This document shows, in pieces, positions 53,516-62,081 of a DNA stretch of 64,000 nt. The position numbers and the translations under genes are program-made. Under the pieces are notes generated by a model. The model was not told the DNA's origin. It did no database searches and saw only the letters and a program-made list of their open reading frames with translations. The number at the start of each line of letters is the position of its first letter. Position 1 is the stretch's first letter. The stretch is taken from assembly GCF_002260525.1 (NCBI RefSeq), contig NZ_MRYI01000025.1, positions 1 to 64,000 of the forward strand, written 5' to 3'. The DNA comes from Hahella sp. CCB-MM4. GTDB lineage: Bacteria > Pseudomonadota > Gammaproteobacteria > Pseudomonadales > Oleiphilaceae.

Positions 53516-54523
53516 ATGGCAAACAAAATCGAATATAACCGGTTTTCCTCTCGTTTCACTGACTTGGCCAGCAGCCGGCTGGGTGGGCAGGCATTGAGTT
53601 GCAGTGACGATTTTTTCGCGGAGATGGAGAATCTTCTCAGTCCTAAACCTGCGGTATTTATTGAAGACAAATACACCCATCGCGGAAAGTGGATGGATGG
53701 CTGGGAATCCCGTCGCCGCCGTGATTCCGGATACGATTGGTGTGTGATTAAACTGGGGATGCCCGGGGTGATTCGGGGGCTGGATGTGGATACCAGCTTT
53801 TTCCTTGGCAACGCTCCCAAGTCAGTGTCAGTAGAAGCCTGCAGGTTGCAACAGGATCCGGACGAGAATACCCAATGGATGGAAATCCTGCCTCGTACAG
53901 AAGTGGAACCCGGAAGCCATAACTTGCTGGACGTATCCGATGATGCGACCTGGACGCACATTCGTCTGAATATTTTCCCTGACGGTGGTGTTGCGCGGCT
54001 GAAAGTTTATGGCGAAGTGACGCCGGACTGGGACTGGTACCTGCCTGGAGAACCGATTGATCTGGCGGCGATCGTGAACGGCGGTCGCCCCTTGCTGTGC
54101 TCGGATATGTTTTTCAGCCCTATGGAGAATCTACTGATGCCGGGTAGGGGTAAGGACATGGGAGATGGATGGGAAACCAAACGCCGTCGTGGAGGGCGTG
54201 ACTGTGACTGGCTGGTGCTGAAACTGGGGGATCTGGGACGCATCGCCAAGGTGGAAGTGGATACGGCTCATTTCAAAGGGAATTATCCGGCTTCATTCTC
54301 ATTGGAGGCGGTCAGGCTGGAAGCCGATGTCGAAGTCTCAGAGACAAATGTGGATCAACTTAACTGGATGCCGGTGATCGACAGAATCCCTCTCAGTGCT
54401 GATCGTCAGCATCGATTTATGAATGAAATCCAGAATAGCGCTGAGGTTGTCAGCCATGTGCGTCTGAAGATATTCCCCGACGGGGGAGTCAGCAGACTGA
54501 GGGTGTGGTGTTTGCGTGGATAG
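53516..54523 (+). CDS. alc: Allantoicase
   Basis: 335 residues. Hydrolyses allantoate to ureidoglycolate and urea. The two repeated allantoicase domains are visible: SCSDDFFAEMENLLSP with WMDGWESRRRRDSGYDWCVIKLG, and later CSDMFFSPMENLLMP with GWETKRRRGGRDCDWLVLKLG, each followed by RLNIFPDGGVARLKVYG or RLKIFPDGGVSRLRVW. It sits between xdhC and uraD in the operon. Its last codons overlap the uraD start by 8 bp. Confidence 0.95.
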   Translation: MANKIEYNRFSSRFTDLASSRLGGQALSCSDDFFAEMENLLSPKPAVFIEDKYTHRGKWMDGWESRRRRDSGYDWCVIKLGMPGVIRGLDVDTSFFLGNAPKSVSVEACRLQQDPDENTQWMEILPRTEVEPGSHNLLDVSDDATWTHIRLNIFPDGGVARLKVYGEVTPDWDWYLPGEPIDLAAIVNGGRPLLCSDMFFSPMENLLMPGRGKDMGDGWETKRRRGGRDCDWLVLKLGDLGRIAKVEVDTAHFKGNYPASFSLEAVRLEADVEVSETNVDQLNWMPVIDRIPLSADRQHRFMNEIQNSAEVVSHVRLKIFPDGGVSRLRVWCLRG

Positions 54524-55061
54524 CCGTTTCGATATGAATGAAGGCCTGGAGCGCTTCAATCAACTCGATGAAGCCGAAGCAGTTGCCATGATGGAAACAT
54601 GCTGTACCGCAATGCGCTGGTGCCGGGAGATAGCCTCCCGGAGGCCATACTCTTCGCTCGAGCAGATGCTGAAGGCGGCAGACGAGATTTGGGGGACAAT
54701 GGAACAGGATGATGTGCTTGAGGCCTTTTCCGGACACCCCAAAATTGGTGATGTGAACAGTCTACGTGCCAAATATGCCCACACAGCCGGTCTGGCTGGC
54801 GCTGAGCAGGGGGCGGTGAAGCAGGCTTCTGAGGACGTATTGCAAGCGCTTAAAGCAGCAAATGACGAATATGAAGCACGCAATGGATTTATTTTCATTG
54901 TCTGCGCCACGGGTAAGAGCGCCGGGGAAATGCTGGCAATCCTGCAGCAACGCCTGGCCAATGACCGGCAAACAGAGCTGCGGATTGGCGCTGAAGAACA
55001 AGGAAAAATTACGGCGATTCGGTTAAGGAAGTTGTTTGAACGTCAGCCAGACCAGGGTTAA
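54516..55061 (+). CDS. uraD: OHCU decarboxylase
   Basis: 181 residues. Converts 2-oxo-4-hydroxy-4-carboxy-5-ureidoimidazoline to (S)-allantoin. Family segments are RPYSSLEQMLKAADEIW, FSGHPKIGDVNSLRAK with the catalytic His, GAVKQASEDVLQALKAANDEYEARNGFIFIVCATGKSAGEML and RLRKLFE. GTG 54516, overlapping the allantoicase stop, is kept as the start, and ATG 54534 is an alternative. Coupled translation with alc is likely. Confidence 0.93.
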   Translation: MDSRFDMNEGLERFNQLDEAEAVAMMETCCTAMRWCREIASRRPYSSLEQMLKAADEIWGTMEQDDVLEAFSGHPKIGDVNSLRAKYAHTAGLAGAEQGAVKQASEDVLQALKAANDEYEARNGFIFIVCATGKSAGEMLAILQQRLANDRQTELRIGAEEQGKITAIRLRKLFERQPDQG

Positions 55062-55067
55062 CAAACA

Positions 55068-55118
55068 GGCAAGAAACAGCAGCTTGGTAAGAAATAGTAA
55101 TTAGGTGAGGAATAAAAA
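55068..55118. repeat. Degenerate 18-bp tandem repeat in the uraH leader
   Basis: Units at 55068-55085, 55086-55103 and from 55104 all follow the pattern GGTAAGAAATAGTAATTA with changes. The last unit supplies the Shine-Dalgarno sequence GGTGAGG of uraH. Confidence 0.75.
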
Positions 55119-55460
55119 ATGGCAAGCCCGATAACAACGCATGTTCTGGATACCCAGGCCGGACGTCCGGCAAAAGGCGTTCCGGTTCAGTTATATCGCA
55201 AGGAGCAGAGCGAGTGGGTAGCCATCGCCGATGGTGTGACCAACGACGATGGACGTATCGCTGATTGGCTGGATGGGCAACCCCGAGTAGCTGGTACCTA
55301 TCGTATCCGTTTCGATACCGATGCTTACTATGCCGCTAAAGGCGAGCGTTGCTTTTACCCTGAAGTGCAAATCGATTTTCGTATCGAACATTCCGATCAG
55401 CACTACCATGTACCTTTGCTGCTTGCAGCACATGGTTTTTCAACCTACCGCGGTAGTTGA
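55119..55460 (+). CDS. uraH: 5-hydroxyisourate hydrolase
   Basis: 113 residues. Transthyretin-like enzyme that opens 5-hydroxyisourate to OHCU. Signatures: THVLDTQAGRPAKGVPVQLYR, TNDDGRI, TYRIRFDT, and the C-terminal YHVPLLLAAHGFSTYRGS ending in the Y-R-G-S tetrapeptide that is diagnostic of the hydrolase rather than true transthyretin. No signal peptide, so cytoplasmic. It acts between PuuD (urate to hydroxyisourate) and UraD. Confidence 0.95.
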   Translation: MASPITTHVLDTQAGRPAKGVPVQLYRKEQSEWVAIADGVTNDDGRIADWLDGQPRVAGTYRIRFDTDAYYAAKGERCFYPEVQIDFRIEHSDQHYHVPLLLAAHGFSTYRGS

Positions 55461-55463
55461 TGT

Positions 55464-56000
55464 ATGGCTGTTTTGAGTTTGAAGCCTGAGCCGTTAACTG
55501 CAGAGGCTTTTTCGCCGTTTGGTCAGGTGCTGGAGATTTCCGATCAGCAACCTCTGTTGATTAACGACGGAAACACTCTTCGCTATGACTCGTTAGCGCC
55601 GGTAGAGCTTTCAGGCCCCGATGACTATGGTGTGATGAATCTCTTTCGTGCCCGTCCGAGAGATCTTCCAATGCCAATAAAAATGGTGGAACGGCATCCC
55701 CTCGGAAGTCAGGCGTTTATCCCGCTTTCCGGCGAGCCCTATTTGGTATTGGTGGCGTTACCCAAAGCCGGGGAATCTGACAATATCCCGGATCCGGAAT
55801 CGCTTCGATTGTTTTTCGCCAGGCAGGACCAAGGCGTGAATTATGCCCGGAACACCTGGCATCACCCGGTATTGGGATTGAATAAAACCTGTGATTTCCT
55901 GGTCGTCGACCGCAAAGGGCCGGGAAGCAATTGTATAGAACATTACTTTGATGAATCGTTGGAAATATCCATCGATATGAATGAGGCAGCAACGTCATGA
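55464..56000 (+). CDS. allA: Ureidoglycolate lyase
   Basis: 178 residues. Splits (S)-ureidoglycolate into glyoxylate and urea. The cupin segments are LTAEAFSPFGQVLE, VKMVERHPLGSQAFIPLSG-like (PIKMVERHPLGSQAFIPLSG), and GVNYARNTWHHPVLGL with the metal or active-site His pair. It lies 3 bp after uraH and its stop overlaps the guaD start by 4 bp. Confidence 0.93.
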   Translation: MAVLSLKPEPLTAEAFSPFGQVLEISDQQPLLINDGNTLRYDSLAPVELSGPDDYGVMNLFRARPRDLPMPIKMVERHPLGSQAFIPLSGEPYLVLVALPKAGESDNIPDPESLRLFFARQDQGVNYARNTWHHPVLGLNKTCDFLVVDRKGPGSNCIEHYFDESLEISIDMNEAATS

Positions 56001-57304
56001 GTTTAACTGTACTGAGGGGCGAAATACTCAGTTTTATGGATGACCCGGACAAGTCCGGAGAGCAGGGATATGTGCATTTTCATGACGGTATCCTGGTGGT
56101 GGAGGGAGATAAAATTAAAGCTGTCGGTCCTGCAGAGGATCTGTTGTCCTCCGTTTCTGCTGACACGGTGGTGTTGGAGTATCAGAACAAGCTGATCATG
56201 CCGGGATTTATTGATACCCATATCCACTATCCACAGGTGGATGTTCTGGCTTCTTATGGCGAGCAATTGCTGGAGTGGTTGAATAACTATACCTTTCCTA
56301 CCGAGCGCCAATTTTCTGATCCGCAGCATGCAAGGGAAACGGCAGACTTTTTCCTGGATGAGTTAATCAAAGCCGGCACGACGACTGCTCTGGTGTTCGG
56401 CACAGTACATCCCCAGTCTGTTGAAGCATTTTTTGAGGCTTCAGAACTGCGTAATACCCGAATGATTTGCGGAAAGGTCATGATGGACCGTCATGCCCCG
56501 GATTTTCTCTGTGACACCGCCGAAGCAAGCTACCAGGATAGTAAGGCCTTGATTGAGCAGTGGCATGGGCGTGGCAGACAGTTGTATGCGGTGACTCCTC
56601 GGTTTGCCATCACCTCATCCGACGAGCAATTGCAGAAAGCGGGGCAACTGCTGAAAGAGTATCCCGGGGTCTTTATGCAGACGCACTTGTCGGAAAATAC
56701 CGATGAAGTGGATTTTGTGCAGAAGTTATTTCCCGGCGCTTGTGATTATCTGGATGTGTACGATCAAAATGGATTGTTGTCTGGACGTAGCGTGTTTGCC
56801 CATGGGATTCATCTTTGTGAAAGAGAGCATGCAAGGCTCAGGGAAACGGAGTCCAGTATTTCATTTTGTCCGACATCCAATCTGTTTCTAGGCAGCGGCT
56901 TGCTGGATCTGGCTCAGTTGGAGAAGGAGCAGGTGACCTACAGCATGGGGACGGATGTTGGTGGTGGTACCAGCTTTTCGATGCTACAGACACTGAATGA
57001 AGCCTATAAAGTCGCACAAATGCGTCAATACAAGTTGTCACCGCTGAAGGCGTTCTATCTGGCCACACTGGGAGGAGCCAGGGCACTGAAACTGGACCAT
57101 CTGATAGGTAGCCTGCAGCCTGAACGGGAGGCAGATTTTATCGTATTGGATTATGCGGCCACACCGTTGATAAAGCGTCGTTTGTCCAAGTGCAAAAACC
57201 TGGAGGAAAGACTCTTTGCCCTGATGATTCTGGGGGATGATCGCAGCGTCGCAGAAACCTGGGTTGCCGGACAATGTTTGTATCAACGAAGCCAGAATGA
57301 CTAA
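55997..57304 (+). CDS. guaD: Guanine deaminase
   Basis: 435 residues, amidohydrolase superfamily. Converts guanine to xanthine and ammonia, feeding XdhAB. Zinc-binding GFIDTHIHYPQVDVLASYG near residue 75, MQTHLSENTDEVDFV, FAHGIHLCEREHARL, FCPTSNLFLGSGL and the Asp in GTDVGGGTSFSMLQTL are all present. It starts within the allA stop codon (ATGA), indicating coupled translation. Confidence 0.95.
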   Translation: MSLTVLRGEILSFMDDPDKSGEQGYVHFHDGILVVEGDKIKAVGPAEDLLSSVSADTVVLEYQNKLIMPGFIDTHIHYPQVDVLASYGEQLLEWLNNYTFPTERQFSDPQHARETADFFLDELIKAGTTTALVFGTVHPQSVEAFFEASELRNTRMICGKVMMDRHAPDFLCDTAEASYQDSKALIEQWHGRGRQLYAVTPRFAITSSDEQLQKAGQLLKEYPGVFMQTHLSENTDEVDFVQKLFPGACDYLDVYDQNGLLSGRSVFAHGIHLCEREHARLRETESSISFCPTSNLFLGSGLLDLAQLEKEQVTYSMGTDVGGGTSFSMLQTLNEAYKVAQMRQYKLSPLKAFYLATLGGARALKLDHLIGSLQPEREADFIVLDYAATPLIKRRLSKCKNLEERLFALMILGDDRSVAETWVAGQCLYQRSQND

Positions 57305-57313
57305 GGGGGACTA

Positions 57314-58510
57314 ATGGAAGCGTATCTGACCGACTGGTTCTCGCTATTCTTTCGATGGTTTCATGTCATCACCGGGATTGCCTGGATCGGGGCAAGCTTT
57401 TATTTCGTATGGCTGGATAACAGCCTGGAAGAACCGCCCCAGTGGAAAAAGGACAAGGGAATTAAAGGTGACCTTTGGGCCATCCATGGCGGTGGATTTT
57501 ACGAGGTGGCCAAGTACCGTCTGGGGCCGGAGAAGATGCCCGAGCATCTGCACTGGTTCAAATGGGAAGCTTACACCACATGGTTGACCGGCTTTGTACT
57601 CCTGTGGATTGTCTATTATCTGGGCGCGGATCGTTACCTGATTGATGCGACAACGCTTGCGCTTTCTGTTCCCGAGGCCATTGGAGCCGGATTAGGGTTT
57701 CTGGCTGCTGGATTCATTATCTACGAAGGCCTGTTACGAACTCCGTTACGTTACAATGGCCTAGCCTTCGGCATCGTGCTCTTTATTGTGCTTGCTGTTT
57801 CCAGCTATGTGGCCAATTTACTGTTTTCTGCACGGGGCGCCTATATCCATGTGGGAGCATTAATGGGCTCTATCATGGCGGGGAACGTGTTGTTCGGCAT
57901 TATGCCGGCGCAAAGGGGACTGGTCAGCGCGGTCGAGAAAGGTGAGAGTCCGGACCCGGCATTGGGAGAGTTCGCTAAATTGCGTTCAACTCATAACAAT
58001 TACCTGACGCTACCCGTATTGTTCATCATGATCAGCAACCATTATCCGATGGTGTACGCCCACGAGTATGGCTGGGCATTGCTGGTTGCCATAGGAGGTA
58101 TCGCTGCCTTCGCCAGACACTTTTTCAATCTTAGGCATAAAGGTGTGAACAAACCTATTATCCTGGTGATCGGTGCAATTCTACTGGCTGGTGTCGCAGC
58201 CGCTATTGCGCCGACAAAGGCTCCTATCAAGCCTGCGGATGAGAGTTTTACAGACACCAAAGCAATAGCCATCTTCCAGTCACGCTGCGTTACCTGTCAT
58301 TCGGCCAACCCTACGGATGAACTATTTACGGCCCCACCTGCTGGCTTAACTCTGGATACACTTGAGCAGGTCGAAAGTGCCGGATATGCCCGAATCAAAG
58401 GCGTTGTTGAAACTGGATATATGCCATTGGCGAACCGCTCCGGTATGACGGATGAAGAACGTGCTGCAATTGTTGGCTGGTTGTCGGAGAAAGGAAAAAA
58501 AGGTCAGTAA
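57314..58510 (+). CDS. puuD: Membrane urate oxidase PuuD with C-terminal cytochrome c domain
   Basis: 398 residues. About eight hydrophobic helices (WFHVITGIAWIGASFYFVWLD, TWLTGFVLLWIVYYLGA and others) form the DUF989 PuuD domain that oxidises urate to 5-hydroxyisourate. The C-terminal 100 residues carry a c-type heme site, C-V-T-C-H, and a later methionine-containing segment (GYMPLANRSGM), typical of cytochrome c fused PuuD. Electrons thus probably enter the respiratory chain instead of reducing oxygen directly. It closes the purine operon, 9 bp after guaD. Confidence 0.95.
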   Translation: MEAYLTDWFSLFFRWFHVITGIAWIGASFYFVWLDNSLEEPPQWKKDKGIKGDLWAIHGGGFYEVAKYRLGPEKMPEHLHWFKWEAYTTWLTGFVLLWIVYYLGADRYLIDATTLALSVPEAIGAGLGFLAAGFIIYEGLLRTPLRYNGLAFGIVLFIVLAVSSYVANLLFSARGAYIHVGALMGSIMAGNVLFGIMPAQRGLVSAVEKGESPDPALGEFAKLRSTHNNYLTLPVLFIMISNHYPMVYAHEYGWALLVAIGGIAAFARHFFNLRHKGVNKPIILVIGAILLAGVAAAIAPTKAPIKPADESFTDTKAIAIFQSRCVTCHSANPTDELFTAPPAGLTLDTLEQVESAGYARIKGVVETGYMPLANRSGMTDEERAAIVGWLSEKGKKGQ

Positions 58511-58607
58511 CTTAAAGTCCGGATCTGAAGAAGTATGAGCTTTAAGATCCGAGACTTTTAACTTTCTGAATATTACCTTTACAGTGAAGGTTCTCAGGTG
58601 TTCTTTT

Positions 58608-58898
58608 ATGAAACAGCCTCCTCGAAAGATAGACGGCGCTATTGTTGTCGAATGGGCTTTGTCGGGAGATATTCCCTTTGGATGGATTCCTGATGACTCG
58701 GGCAATATTGTCGCAGAAATATTTGGGTTGGCAATTTGCCAATATAAAAAATCTGGTAATGTGTATCGTTTTAGCTGTGATGCCGATTGGGAGACTGAAC
58801 AGGACTCAGTCTACAGGTCTATAGAGGAGGCGAAAGCTCACATTCCAGCTCAATATAAAAACACTAATATTCACTGGCGCAAAATGATTGAAGAATAA
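58608..58898 (+). CDS. Small hypothetical protein (96 aa) overlapping rnz
   Basis: Not recognised. Start ATG 58608 is preferred over a GTG at 58584 on weak evidence. It is a soluble alpha/beta protein: two short beta segments (KIDGAIVVEWALS, VAEIFGLAICQYKKSGNVYRFSCDADWE), then a helix-rich tail with SIEEAKAHIPAQYKNTNIHW. Its stop overlaps the rnz ATG by one base (TAATG), so it is probably translated with rnz. Confidence 0.6.
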   Translation: MKQPPRKIDGAIVVEWALSGDIPFGWIPDDSGNIVAEIFGLAICQYKKSGNVYRFSCDADWETEQDSVYRSIEEAKAHIPAQYKNTNIHWRKMIEE

Positions 58899-59863
58899 TG
58901 GAAATACTTTTTCTCGGAACATCGTCCGGCACCCCCACAAAACAACGTAATGTCTCAGGGTTAGCAATCAGAAAAGCCAACTCAAAAGCCTGGTGCCTGG
59001 TTGATTGTGGTGAGGGTACTCAGCATCAATTGCTTGAAACAAACCTGACGTTAAAGAATCTTCAGGCCATTTTTATTACCCATATTCACGGGGATCATTG
59101 TTATGGTTTGCCGGGTTTACTAGCCAGCGCAGCGATGCAGGGCAGGGACAAAGCATTATGGTTGGTTGGGCCTAAGAAGATTCAGCAATATATTGAGGCC
59201 GTGATGAAAACTACGGATTTATGGTTGGGCTTTGATATTAAGTTTGTTGATGTGGAAGGCCTGTCCGATGCCTTTCAAGTTGCGGAGTTTGAGGTTGATG
59301 CTGTCCGACTTTCCCACCGTGTCCCTTCGTATGCCTATTCGTTTACAGAAGAGACGACACCTGGAAAACTGAACCAGGAAAAACTGAAGTCTGACGGAAT
59401 TCCGGCTGGACCCACTTGGGGCAAGATTCAATGTGGCGAGGATGTAGTCTTGGATGATGGCAGAAAAGTGATCGCGGAAGATTATCTGTTACCACCGGAG
59501 ACTCCTCGAAGAATAATTGTTTCCGGAGACAATGATGCCCCCGAGTTGCTATCCCGAGTTGCTGGGCAGGCAAGTGTATTGGTGCATGAATCCACCTACA
59601 CACAGGAACACCTTGATAAAGTCGGTTCCGGCCCTCAACACAGTTCTGCAAAGATAGTTGCCGAGTTTGCTGAAACCTGTCATCTACCAAATCTGGTGCT
59701 GACCCATTTCAGCCCCAGGTATGTTGTGAACGGCGACCCTGGTCACTCTATAAATGACATTGAAGAAGAAGCCAGATCCATCTATTCCGGAAACCTGTTT
59801 TTGGCAAATGACCTTGAATGTTATGAGCTTAAGAAAGACGGCCTTTTAGTAAGGACGAAATAG
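58898..59863 (+). CDS. rnz: Ribonuclease Z (tRNA 3' endonuclease)
   Basis: 321 residues. Matures tRNA 3' ends. Motifs: MEILFLGTSSGTPTKQRNVSGLAIR, VDCGEGTQHQLL, the zinc motif THIHGDHCYGLPGLLASAAM, SHRVPSYAYSFTE, the HEST-type segment ASVLVHESTY and LVLTHFSPRY. The length of the short RNase Z form is typical. It starts on the stop codon of the preceding small gene. Confidence 0.95.
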   Translation: MEILFLGTSSGTPTKQRNVSGLAIRKANSKAWCLVDCGEGTQHQLLETNLTLKNLQAIFITHIHGDHCYGLPGLLASAAMQGRDKALWLVGPKKIQQYIEAVMKTTDLWLGFDIKFVDVEGLSDAFQVAEFEVDAVRLSHRVPSYAYSFTEETTPGKLNQEKLKSDGIPAGPTWGKIQCGEDVVLDDGRKVIAEDYLLPPETPRRIIVSGDNDAPELLSRVAGQASVLVHESTYTQEHLDKVGSGPQHSSAKIVAEFAETCHLPNLVLTHFSPRYVVNGDPGHSINDIEEEARSIYSGNLFLANDLECYELKKDGLLVRTK

Positions 59864-59890
59864 CTCATTAAGAGCACAATAGGATAAAGC

Positions 59891-60334
59891 ATGATACCGC
59901 CTGAGCTGATTGTCATGGAAAGAGAGCATTGGGTCGTCAATCATCGTGTGGGATCGATTTATCCCGGCTACTTGATGGTTGCATCCAGACAGCGGGTCAG
60001 TGACATTTGGGAGCTGAACCAGGAATCACTGGCGCAACTTGGGCCTGTATTGGCCGAAGTGGAACGCTCTGTCAGGTTGGTTTATCAACCGTACAAGGTT
60101 CTAGTGTGCAAACTAGGCTTTTCAAAGGGCTTTGATTGTCATTTCCATGTTATCCCTGTCCATGATTGGGTCTTGTCTGAAATTGCTTCACATCATTATT
60201 ACAGTAATGAGCCGGATGGAAATGATGTGATGCTGTATATCAATAGAGAGTACTGTGAAAATCAGTGTCTGGAAAAATCCTCCCGGATAGCGTTAAATGC
60301 CGCGGCTGAGATAAAAAACATATTAAAACCATAA
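59891..60334 (+). CDS. HIT-family protein with altered triad
   Basis: 147 residues. The HIT fold is seen in PGYLMVASRQRVSDIWELNQESLAQLGPVLAEVERSVR and the C-terminal motif region FDCHFHVIPVHDW. The usual HIT triad H-x-H-x-H reads here D82-x-H84-x-H86, so the first histidine is replaced by Asp while the middle (catalytic in Hint/Fhit) and last are kept. It might be a nucleotide hydrolase or transferase with changed activity. It lies 28 bp after rnz. Confidence 0.75.
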   Translation: MIPPELIVMEREHWVVNHRVGSIYPGYLMVASRQRVSDIWELNQESLAQLGPVLAEVERSVRLVYQPYKVLVCKLGFSKGFDCHFHVIPVHDWVLSEIASHHYYSNEPDGNDVMLYINREYCENQCLEKSSRIALNAAAEIKNILKP

Positions 60335-60384
60335 TCTCGGTGTTGAAGGAGGTTGGATTCCATTCCGGCCTCCCTAAGTAAGGC

Positions 60385-61233
60385 ATGAATCAGGGTTGGT
60401 TAGCCAAGATGGCACTGGAAGTTTATGAAAAACTAAGGAAAAAGGGATATTTGTTGGCCGGAGAACTTAATGATCTGGCTCAACGGGCAAGTGTCTACTA
60501 TCACATGTACGAAGATTCCGGCGGAAGAAATGTGTTTCCGCTGATTGCTGCTCATGGGGCGCTATGGGCATCGGGATACTTTCGAAAGGGAATGCTGACG
60601 GGGAATATACTGTCCCTGCAGTTTTGCGCCAGTAAAGGACTCCGTCAGGAAAAACTGGCTTCACTTAATCTCTTTGCGGACAGATTTCGGGACATCAATC
60701 GAAAAGTCTGCGCAGAGGCCTACGCGCTTTACTACTACACAAAAATCTATCGTGCTGCACCTGAAAGCAGGGCCGGTTTTGGATTCAGCCCGGCGTTAAT
60801 CGATGCTTTGGTTGCGTGCCATCACTCCTATGAGAGCCGTTCGGCGTTCAGCAAGGACCGTCGATGGAATTTGTTTCATGAATTCTTTCTGTGGGAACAG
60901 GAGAATATTGTGGTGCCACTGGTGGAGGCTGCCTACCAAAGCTTTCATTGGCCTGTCATTAAATACCTTGCCCTTCGTCCACGAATCGATTTTGCCTATT
61001 TTGGCTGTGGCAATTGCTTAAGATTTAAGGATTTTAGCTCAAAAGACGAACGCATTGAGAAAGGTATGAAAGCCTACATGCGCGCTGAAGAAGTTGGATT
61101 GACGTGGGTGGCTGAATCTCTCAAAAGGTATGGTGTACTTCCCAAGGTGTTCTTCAAGGACACGGTGTCCTATTACGGAAACCTGGAGCGGTGTTGTGAA
61201 GCCCGGCTGGGGATTACGATACAGCCAATATAA
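60385..61233 (+). CDS. Hypothetical protein (282 aa)
   Basis: Not recognised. A soluble, helical and aromatic-rich protein. Segments of note are YYHMYEDSGGRNVFPLIAAHGALWASGYFRKG near residue 40, RDINRKVCAEAYALYYYTKIYRA near 115, LFHEFFLWEQENIVVPLVEAAYQSFHWPVIKYLAL near 170, and IDFAYFGCGNCLRFKDF, whose C-G-N-C pair could bind metal or form a disulfide. It follows the HIT gene by 50 bp with a weak Shine-Dalgarno sequence. Function is unknown. Confidence 0.65.
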   Translation: MNQGWLAKMALEVYEKLRKKGYLLAGELNDLAQRASVYYHMYEDSGGRNVFPLIAAHGALWASGYFRKGMLTGNILSLQFCASKGLRQEKLASLNLFADRFRDINRKVCAEAYALYYYTKIYRAAPESRAGFGFSPALIDALVACHHSYESRSAFSKDRRWNLFHEFFLWEQENIVVPLVEAAYQSFHWPVIKYLALRPRIDFAYFGCGNCLRFKDFSSKDERIEKGMKAYMRAEEVGLTWVAESLKRYGVLPKVFFKDTVSYYGNLERCCEARLGITIQPI

Positions 61234-61284
61234 TGCTCGGTATGCAAGGTAATTGGTGTGAAAAGATCAGGCAGAATAGATAAG

Positions 61285-61344
61285 GATCTGAAATAAATAG
61301 AGATCTGAAATAAGGCCGATCTGAAATATAAAAGGATCTGAATA
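61285..61344. repeat. Four tandem copies of a GATCTGAAATA unit, 16-17 bp apart
   Basis: GATCTGAAATA occurs at 61285-61295, 61302-61312 and 61318-61328, and as GATCTGAATA at 61335-61344. It directly precedes the AAAGGAG Shine-Dalgarno sequence of the riboflavin synthase gene. Confidence 0.93.
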
Positions 61345-61358
61345 GAAAGGAGAATCTG

Positions 61359-62081
61359 ATGTTTACCGGTATCGTGCAATGTGTTGCCAGGATTGTGGAA
61401 GTCAACGATAAGAGTGGCATTCGTACCTTCGAAATTGAATTCCCTGATGGGTTCTGTCGAGACTTGGAAATTGGAGCAAGTGTCGCAATTGATGGTGTCT
61501 GCCTGACGGTTACGGAATTGTTGTCTGATATGCGGGTTAAGTTTGATGTCATGCTGCAGAGTCTCTTGATTACAACTCTGAGCGAATACCCGCCTGAGAC
61601 TCAGGTGAATGCAGAACGGGCTGCCAAAGACGGGGCTGAAATTGGAGGGCATCCATTATCGGGACATGTGGATTTTAAAACCTCGCTCCTCTCCATAAAC
61701 CAGGTCGAGGATAACTATTGCTTAAGGCTGGCCCTGGAAGGCAATTGGAAGCGCTATGTATTTCCCAAAGGATACATCGCCCTTAACGGTGCCAGCTTGA
61801 CGATTGCCGAAGTTAACAAACAAGAAGGTTGGTTCGAAGTATGGTTGATTCCTGAAACCCGACGAATGACGGTTTTTGAATCAAAGGGGGTTGGCAGCCA
61901 GATCAATGTGGAAATTGAACGTGGTACCCAGGTGGTAGTCGATACGGTGAGGGATACTCTGGAGGAAAATTTGGGAGCATTGTTTCCTCTGTTTGAACGT
62001 TTGCTCGAAGAACAGGGGGTCGATGTTCACTCACTCGGCGCGGACTCAAGGCTATTGCCTACCGCAGCTGACAAGACTTAG
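61359..62081 (+). CDS. ribE: Riboflavin synthase, alpha subunit type
   Basis: 240 residues. Dismutates two lumazines to riboflavin. It has two homologous barrels: MFTGIVQCVARIVEV, VAIDGVCLTVTEL, NAERAAKDGAEIGGHPLSGHVDF, then GYIALNGASLTIAEVN and VNVEIERGTQVVVDTVRDTLEENL-like. The key SLT/CLT and GGHPLSGHV motifs are kept. The last 30 residues extend beyond the usual end. It stands alone, without ribBDH neighbours or a visible FMN riboswitch, so it may be a second copy or a lumazine-binding relative. Confidence 0.85.
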   Translation: MFTGIVQCVARIVEVNDKSGIRTFEIEFPDGFCRDLEIGASVAIDGVCLTVTELLSDMRVKFDVMLQSLLITTLSEYPPETQVNAERAAKDGAEIGGHPLSGHVDFKTSLLSINQVEDNYCLRLALEGNWKRYVFPKGYIALNGASLTIAEVNKQEGWFEVWLIPETRRMTVFESKGVGSQINVEIERGTQVVVDTVRDTLEENLGALFPLFERLLEEQGVDVHSLGADSRLLPTAADKT

